Origin: Sulfurovum sp.
GTDB taxonomy: Bacteria > Campylobacterota > Campylobacteria > Campylobacterales > Sulfurovaceae
Reading direction: 5' to 3'
Assembly (NCBI GenBank): GCA_015663065.1
Contig: DQSX01000007.1
Coordinates: 1-10,017, forward strand
Length of the DNA stretch: 10,017 nt
The position numbers and the translations under genes were made by a program. Below, piece after piece: positions 6,406 to 10,017 of this stretch (position 1 is its first letter; each line of letters starts with the position of its first letter). The notes under the pieces are model-generated. The model had not been told where the DNA came from and searched no databases. It saw only the letters and a program-made list of their open reading frames with translations.

Positions 6406-7731
6406 TTAGAAATTATAATTTGCAATGACTCTAAATTGATCATAATCTTGTAATGGATCACCATTGTTATCCAACCCTGCATCAAATTGTACAGAAGCAT
6501 AGGCCACTGTTAATGAAAACTTTTCATTTAGAGAGTAATCAATAACAATATCAATCTCTTTGGATTCATAGTGTGAATTATTTTTTGCTTTAAAATTTCC
6601 GTAGGCTATACCAGCATTTAATCCATCGATTCCGATCGTTTCAAAATGATATCCTGCACCTATTAGCCAAGCACTACCTGCCGTACCTATGGCATCGAGT
6701 GTCTGGTCTTCCATGGAGGTGAAGAAAGGTCCACCACCCAGACTCAAGCCCATAGCACCGGTTTCACCAGTATCCTTGTTGTATGCTGCAAGTATATGTA
6801 CACCCATAGATTCAGAAGCAAGCTCCATACTTAACCCATATGTATTTGCATCCTGTTTTCTTAGAAGTGAAGCACCTGTCTCCTCGCTACTGTCATATTG
6901 CAAACCAAACGTCAACGTTGTCTCTTTTGCTAAAGCATAACTATATCCGGCTTCTGCATAAATGACATTGGCAATATCATTGTAATTGTAATACCAAAGA
7001 CTCAGAGAAAGGTCTTTGATCCCTTCATAAGAAGCAGATGCGTAGTAGATTCCATCTGACTCTTTTGAAGTTCCGAGTGTTTCACCAACATTAACAAAGT
7101 CAGCACTATTTATAGCATTTTCCCAACCGGCCATTTTTCTTATGAGTCCTGCAGTGAGGGTTAGATCATCTATATCAGTATTTGTAATAGTATAGGCTTC
7201 AAAATAGTTTGGTATCATTCTAATGTCATCACTGTCTGCATGTGGTGTATCTAGGACTTGTCTTCCCAGTTTGATCTCAGTATTGCCCCATTTTCCATCC
7301 AAGTATGCTTGAGATAGAAGGATAAAACTCTTTCCATTCTCATCAAAAAAATCACCATTTAAATTGAGAAAATTTTGATTAATACCAAGGTTAAGCACAG
7401 TATATGCCTCTGCACCGATCATTAATCCATTCCATCTTTTAGTGTTAAAGTGATAATGACCTCCAAGTGCATAAGCACTTGTCCGTGATGCACCATCTTC
7501 TGAAAATGTAATATATCCTGCTCTAAGTTGACCCTTGGTATGTTCCATAAGATCATATTCTCCCAAGATATTTCTTACACTTCGTACTTTAATGGGTTGT
7601 TGTGTAATTTCCTCTGCAGCAGAACCTTCAAATACCGTTTGTACACTTTCTAATGAGTCACTCAAACTTTCACCGTAAATATTAATACTCATTATCATTA
7701 ATGCTGCTGTGCTTAATGTTAAATTATTCAT
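6406..7731 (-). CDS. OprD-family outer membrane porin
   Basis: The 441-aa protein is a predicted outer-membrane beta-barrel for diffusion of small solutes. Residues 1-20 form a signal peptide (MNNLTLSTAALMIMSINIYG), unusual in having no Lys/Arg at its N-terminus. The body alternates short amphipathic strands with Gly/Asp/Asn-rich turns and ends in ANYNF; a terminal Phe is the classic beta-barrel assembly signal. The OprD-type core motif is clear at about 155-178: LGRQ, LDTP, then SDDIRMIPNYFE. Length fits Campylobacterota OprD/Hop-like porins. AGGAAG lies 7 nt before the ATG. It follows feoA by 66 nt on the same strand and may be co-expressed with iron uptake, or driven by the TATAAT box in that gap. 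Substrate is not predictable; a link with iron is inferred from context only. Confidence 0.85.
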   Translation of the reverse strand: MNNLTLSTAALMIMSINIYGESLSDSLESVQTVFEGSAAEEITQQPIKVRSVRNILGEYDLMEHTKGQLRAGYITFSEDGASRTSAYALGGHYHFNTKRWNGLMIGAEAYTVLNLGINQNFLNLNGDFFDENGKSFILLSQAYLDGKWGNTEIKLGRQVLDTPHADSDDIRMIPNYFEAYTITNTDIDDLTLTAGLIRKMAGWENAINSADFVNVGETLGTSKESDGIYYASASYEGIKDLSLSLWYYNYNDIANVIYAEAGYSYALAKETTLTFGLQYDSSEETGASLLRKQDANTYGLSMELASESMGVHILAAYNKDTGETGAMGLSLGGGPFFTSMEDQTLDAIGTAGSAWLIGAGYHFETIGIDGLNAGIAYGNFKAKNNSHYESKEIDIVIDYSLNEKFSLTVAYASVQFDAGLDNNGDPLQDYDQFRVIANYNF

Positions 7732-7766
7732 TTTATTTCTTCCTATTTTATATTTATATTTTTATT

Positions 7767-7772
7767 ATTATA
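7767..7772 (-). promoter_or_regulatory. Candidate -10 box (TATAAT) for the porin gene
   Basis: A perfect TATAAT on the minus strand lies 35 nt before the porin ATG, giving a 5' leader of about 28-30 nt with AGGAAG as ribosome site. No clear -35 hexamer is present at 16-18 nt upstream; that position falls in the hairpin after feoA. The surrounding DNA is very AT-rich, so chance occurrence is possible. Confidence 0.4.
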
Positions 7773-7777
7773 GTAAG

Positions 7778-7796
7778 GACAAAGCAGTGCTTTATC
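7778..7796 (-). other. Hairpin between feoA and porin (possible attenuator, processing site or weak terminator)
   Basis: On the minus strand GATAAAGC and GCTTTGTC can pair as an 8-bp stem (one U-G pair) around a 3-nt ACT loop, starting one base after the feoA stop. The sequence after it (CTTACTATAATAAT) lacks a T-run, so it is not a textbook intrinsic terminator. It could protect the feoA 3' end or reduce read-through into the porin. Confidence 0.35.
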
Positions 7797-7797
7797 T

Positions 7798-8028
7798 TTA
7801 CGTGTTAATTCTTTCTACTTCTATTTTCTCTGCTTCATCGGCTCTCACTGCAATAAGCGTAGACCCCACTTCTATCTCCATGGTTTGTTTCGCCAAAGAG
7901 CAACCTTTGACAAGAAGTTCTTCTCCACGCATAACACCAAAAGAGCTAAATCGGTCTCTGAGTGCTTTATCTGCATTGATCTTGATGATCTCTGCTTTGT
8001 TCCCTTTGGTTAATTCACTTAGTTTCAT
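7798..8028 (-). CDS. feoA: FeoA, small SH3-like partner of the ferrous iron transporter FeoB
   Basis: The 76-aa cytoplasmic protein has the complete FeoA fold and usual length: MKLSELTKGNKAEI at the start, RDRFSSFGVMRGEEL (about 24-38) as the family's R-x-x-x-x-GxxxG-like core, and a closing ADEAEKIEVE. FeoA proteins are SH3-like and are thought to bind FeoB and modulate its activity; E. coli FeoA is required for full Fe(II) uptake. The ATG is 3 nt after the feoB stop, and its ribosome site (GGAGGA) is made by the last codons of feoB, so translation is coupled. The unusual point is that it lies downstream of feoB; in most bacteria, including E. coli, feoA precedes feoB. A second feoA upstream of feoB, outside the window, cannot be excluded. 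Confidence 0.93.
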   Translation of the reverse strand: MKLSELTKGNKAEIIKINADKALRDRFSSFGVMRGEELLVKGCSLAKQTMEIEVGSTLIAVRADEAEKIEVERINT

Positions 8029-8031
8029 ATC

Positions 8032-10017
8032 TTATCCTCCAACTATCATTAATGTCACTCTGTATGCTATAAAACTCAATATCCAGGCAGAAGCAGTGGT
8101 CATGAAAAAGAGATAGACCAGATATTTCCATCCGCCTGCTTCTTTTGCAAATACCATGGATGCTGCCAGACAAGGCAGATAGATCATCACAAACACAATG
8201 AAAGCAATGGCTGAAGCAAAAGGAATATTTGCTTTGATCTGTGCTATCAGTCCTGCATTCCCTTCATCAACATCCTCTCCCAGTGCATAAAGTACACCAA
8301 GTGTGGAAACAACCACTTCTTTTGCAGCAAGACCTGTTTCCAGGGCAACGGCCATACGCCAGTCCATGCCCAATGGTGCAAACAGTGCTTCTGATGCATG
8401 TCCTATTTTCCCCAAGTAGCTCTGCTCAAGGAGTGCCAGTGAAAGATCGTTGGACAATGCTGTTTTTGCTTCTTCACTGACTGCCTGTTCTATCTTGACC
8501 TGATACTGTGCTTCGAGTTCTGTATTTTTAGGGTAGTTAGAGGCAAACCAGATCAGTACCGAAGCCGCCAAAATGAATGTACCTGCTTTTTTCAAATAAG
8601 ACTTTGCCTGTCCATACACGGTATGCCAAATGAGTTTGAGTGATGGCATACGGTACTTTGGCATCTCCATAACAAATGGCTCATCTTCACCTTTAAAGAC
8701 AAAAGTTTTAAGTGCTTTTGCCATGAATAGACCAAGAATGGCACCAGAGATGTAAATGATGAATAAAATATTACCAGCCTGTGATTCTGCGAAAAATGCA
8801 CCTGCAAAAAGTACATAAATAGGAAGTCTGGCTCCACAGGACATAAAGCCTATGATGAAAAGTGTGATGAGTCTGTCTTTTTCATTTTTAAGTGTACGTG
8901 CTGCCATGTATGCCGGTACGGAACATCCAAATCCTGTAACCAGAGGAATGAAACTTTTTCCGTGAAGTCCGAATTTATGGAAAAAACCGTCAAGTAAAAA
9001 AGCAACACGTGACATGTATCCTGTAGTTTCAAGCAGTGCAATACCAAGAAAAAGAATGATAATATTTGGTAAGAACATCATCACTGCTCCCACACCGGCG
9101 ATCATACCGTCTGCAACGAGAGAACCTAATTCTCCGTCACCCAGCAGGACTTTAGCCTGGTCTCCAAGCCAGCCAAAGGCTGCATCAATGTAATCCATCG
9201 GTACAGAACCCAGTTCAAAAGTAAGCTGAAAGAGTCCCCACATAAAGAATAAAAATAGAGGAATACCCAATATTTTATTGATAAGAAGATTGTCTATTTT
9301 TTGTGTGAGGTTCTTGGCCTTCATTGACTTCAAAGACATTACTTCCATCTTTGCACCTTTTGCGAAAGCAAAATGCTCATCGGCAAAAATAGCATCCAAG
9401 TCTTTTGTATTGTTATGTAGGTAAAGGTGTTGTAAGCCCTCTCTTACGATAGGCAGTATCTCTATCCAGATAGGTTCATCATGCATTTGTTTATATACAT
9501 CTTCATCTTCCTGTAAAAGTTTTACTGCAAGATGACGGTAGGGAAGGGTACTTTTGTACTTTTTCTCTTCCATAAATGTAACAATATGTCCGATCTCTTC
9601 TTCTATGGGGTCTGAGTAAACCACTTTTGCTGTGGTCTCTTTTTTCTCAAATACTTCAACAATGGCATCTTTCAGTGCTTCAATACCTTCTTGCGTCGTT
9701 GCAGAAGTTTTAATACAGGGTACACCCAAAATGGCAGAGAGCTGTTTTTCGTCTATCTCAATGCCTTCACTGTCTGCTTCGTCAGACATATTAAGTGCCA
9801 CCACTACTTTTTTACCTGTTTCGAGCAGTTGAGTAGTAAAAAGCAGGTTTCTCTGTAGGTTGGTAGCATCTACTACATTGACAATGATGTCATATTCATC
9901 ACTTTGTAAAAAGCTTTTTGTTACTTTCTCCTCAATGGTGTATTCAGTGAGTGAATAGGCTCCCGGAAGGTCAATAATGTGTACTTCATAATCTTTACAG
10001 GCAACATCATCACAAAT
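8032..10017 (-). CDS. feoB: FeoB, ferrous iron transport protein B (5' partial, N-terminus outside window)
   Basis: This is the inner membrane Fe(II) permease with an N-terminal G domain. The frame is open to the window edge; 661 residues are visible, so about 35-40 N-terminal residues including the G1 P-loop and G2 are missing. In fragment numbering, the G3 motif DLPG is at 16-19, G4 NMSD at 76-79 and a G5-like SAT at about 105-107, followed by the helical regulatory domain. Membrane helices start near residue 250. Both Gate motifs are present, with the conserved cysteines in GFGCSVPAYMAART (Cys365) and GFMSCGARLPIY (Cys394). A further YLPC cysteine is at about 616, and the segment AAKEVVVSTLG is near 564-574. 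No frameshift or internal stop is seen. It is the first visible gene of a feoB-feoA unit; any Fur-regulated promoter would lie beyond the right edge. Confidence 0.96.
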   Translation of the reverse strand: MCDDVACKDYEVHIIDLPGAYSLTEYTIEEKVTKSFLQSDEYDIIVNVVDATNLQRNLLFTTQLLETGKKVVVALNMSDEADSEGIEIDEKQLSAILGVPCIKTSATTQEGIEALKDAIVEVFEKKETTAKVVYSDPIEEEIGHIVTFMEEKKYKSTLPYRHLAVKLLQEDEDVYKQMHDEPIWIEILPIVREGLQHLYLHNNTKDLDAIFADEHFAFAKGAKMEVMSLKSMKAKNLTQKIDNLLINKILGIPLFLFFMWGLFQLTFELGSVPMDYIDAAFGWLGDQAKVLLGDGELGSLVADGMIAGVGAVMMFLPNIIILFLGIALLETTGYMSRVAFLLDGFFHKFGLHGKSFIPLVTGFGCSVPAYMAARTLKNEKDRLITLFIIGFMSCGARLPIYVLFAGAFFAESQAGNILFIIYISGAILGLFMAKALKTFVFKGEDEPFVMEMPKYRMPSLKLIWHTVYGQAKSYLKKAGTFILAASVLIWFASNYPKNTELEAQYQVKIEQAVSEEAKTALSNDLSLALLEQSYLGKIGHASEALFAPLGMDWRMAVALETGLAAKEVVVSTLGVLYALGEDVDEGNAGLIAQIKANIPFASAIAFIVFVMIYLPCLAASMVFAKEAGGWKYLVYLFFMTTASAWILSFIAYRVTLMIVGG

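Noticed and set aside
6389..6420. Plus-strand TTGATA and repeated TATAAT hexamers, considered as an antisense promoter into the porin gene
   Set aside because: Spacing to the better TATAAT is 19 nt, the region is almost entirely A/T, and no plus-strand gene follows.
7709..8116. Plus-strand open frame of 135 codons across feoA and the feoA-porin gap
   Set aside because: It overlaps feoA and the ends of two other solid genes antisense and shows no recognisable protein features; its hydrophobic start comes from the AT-rich spacer.

Overview
This AT-rich window most likely comes from a Campylobacterota (epsilonproteobacterial) chromosome, of the Sulfurovum/Sulfurimonas kind. I infer this from the FeoB and OprD-type protein signatures, the gene style and the very AT-rich spacers; no rRNA or tRNA is present to confirm it. 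Almost everything is on the minus strand and should be read from the right-hand end leftwards.

Right part (about 10017-6406): a ferrous iron uptake block. It holds feoB (5' end cut off by the window edge), then feoA 3 nt downstream, then an OprD-family outer membrane porin. A short hairpin and a perfect TATAAT box lie between feoA and the porin, so the porin may also have its own promoter. The feoB-then-feoA order is the reverse of the textbook feoA-feoB arrangement.

Middle and left part (6282-196): a five-gene unit of a tripartite RND metal-efflux type. It begins with two small exported proteins, one unrecognised and rich in His/Met, the other resembling a single PepSY domain. These are followed by a TolC/CzcC-type outer membrane factor, a CzcB/CusB-type periplasmic adaptor and a CzcA/CusA-family RND pump. 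The last three genes overlap end to start (1 nt and 8 nt), so they are almost certainly co-translated. Together they would span the inner membrane, periplasm and outer membrane and export metal cations. The pump lacks the methionine triad of the copper/silver pump CusA and looks more CzcA-like, but its exact metal cannot be read from sequence. A perfect 7-bp inverted repeat lies just upstream of the PepSY-like gene.

Left edge (1-117): the last 38 codons of an unidentified plus-strand gene, followed by a clear hairpin terminator that separates it from the convergent efflux operon.

No mobile element, CRISPR array, RNA gene or metal-sensing regulator is visible. The window pairs iron import with divalent/heavy-metal export. 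The least explained components are the two small exported proteins and the inverted repeat at the head of the efflux unit.
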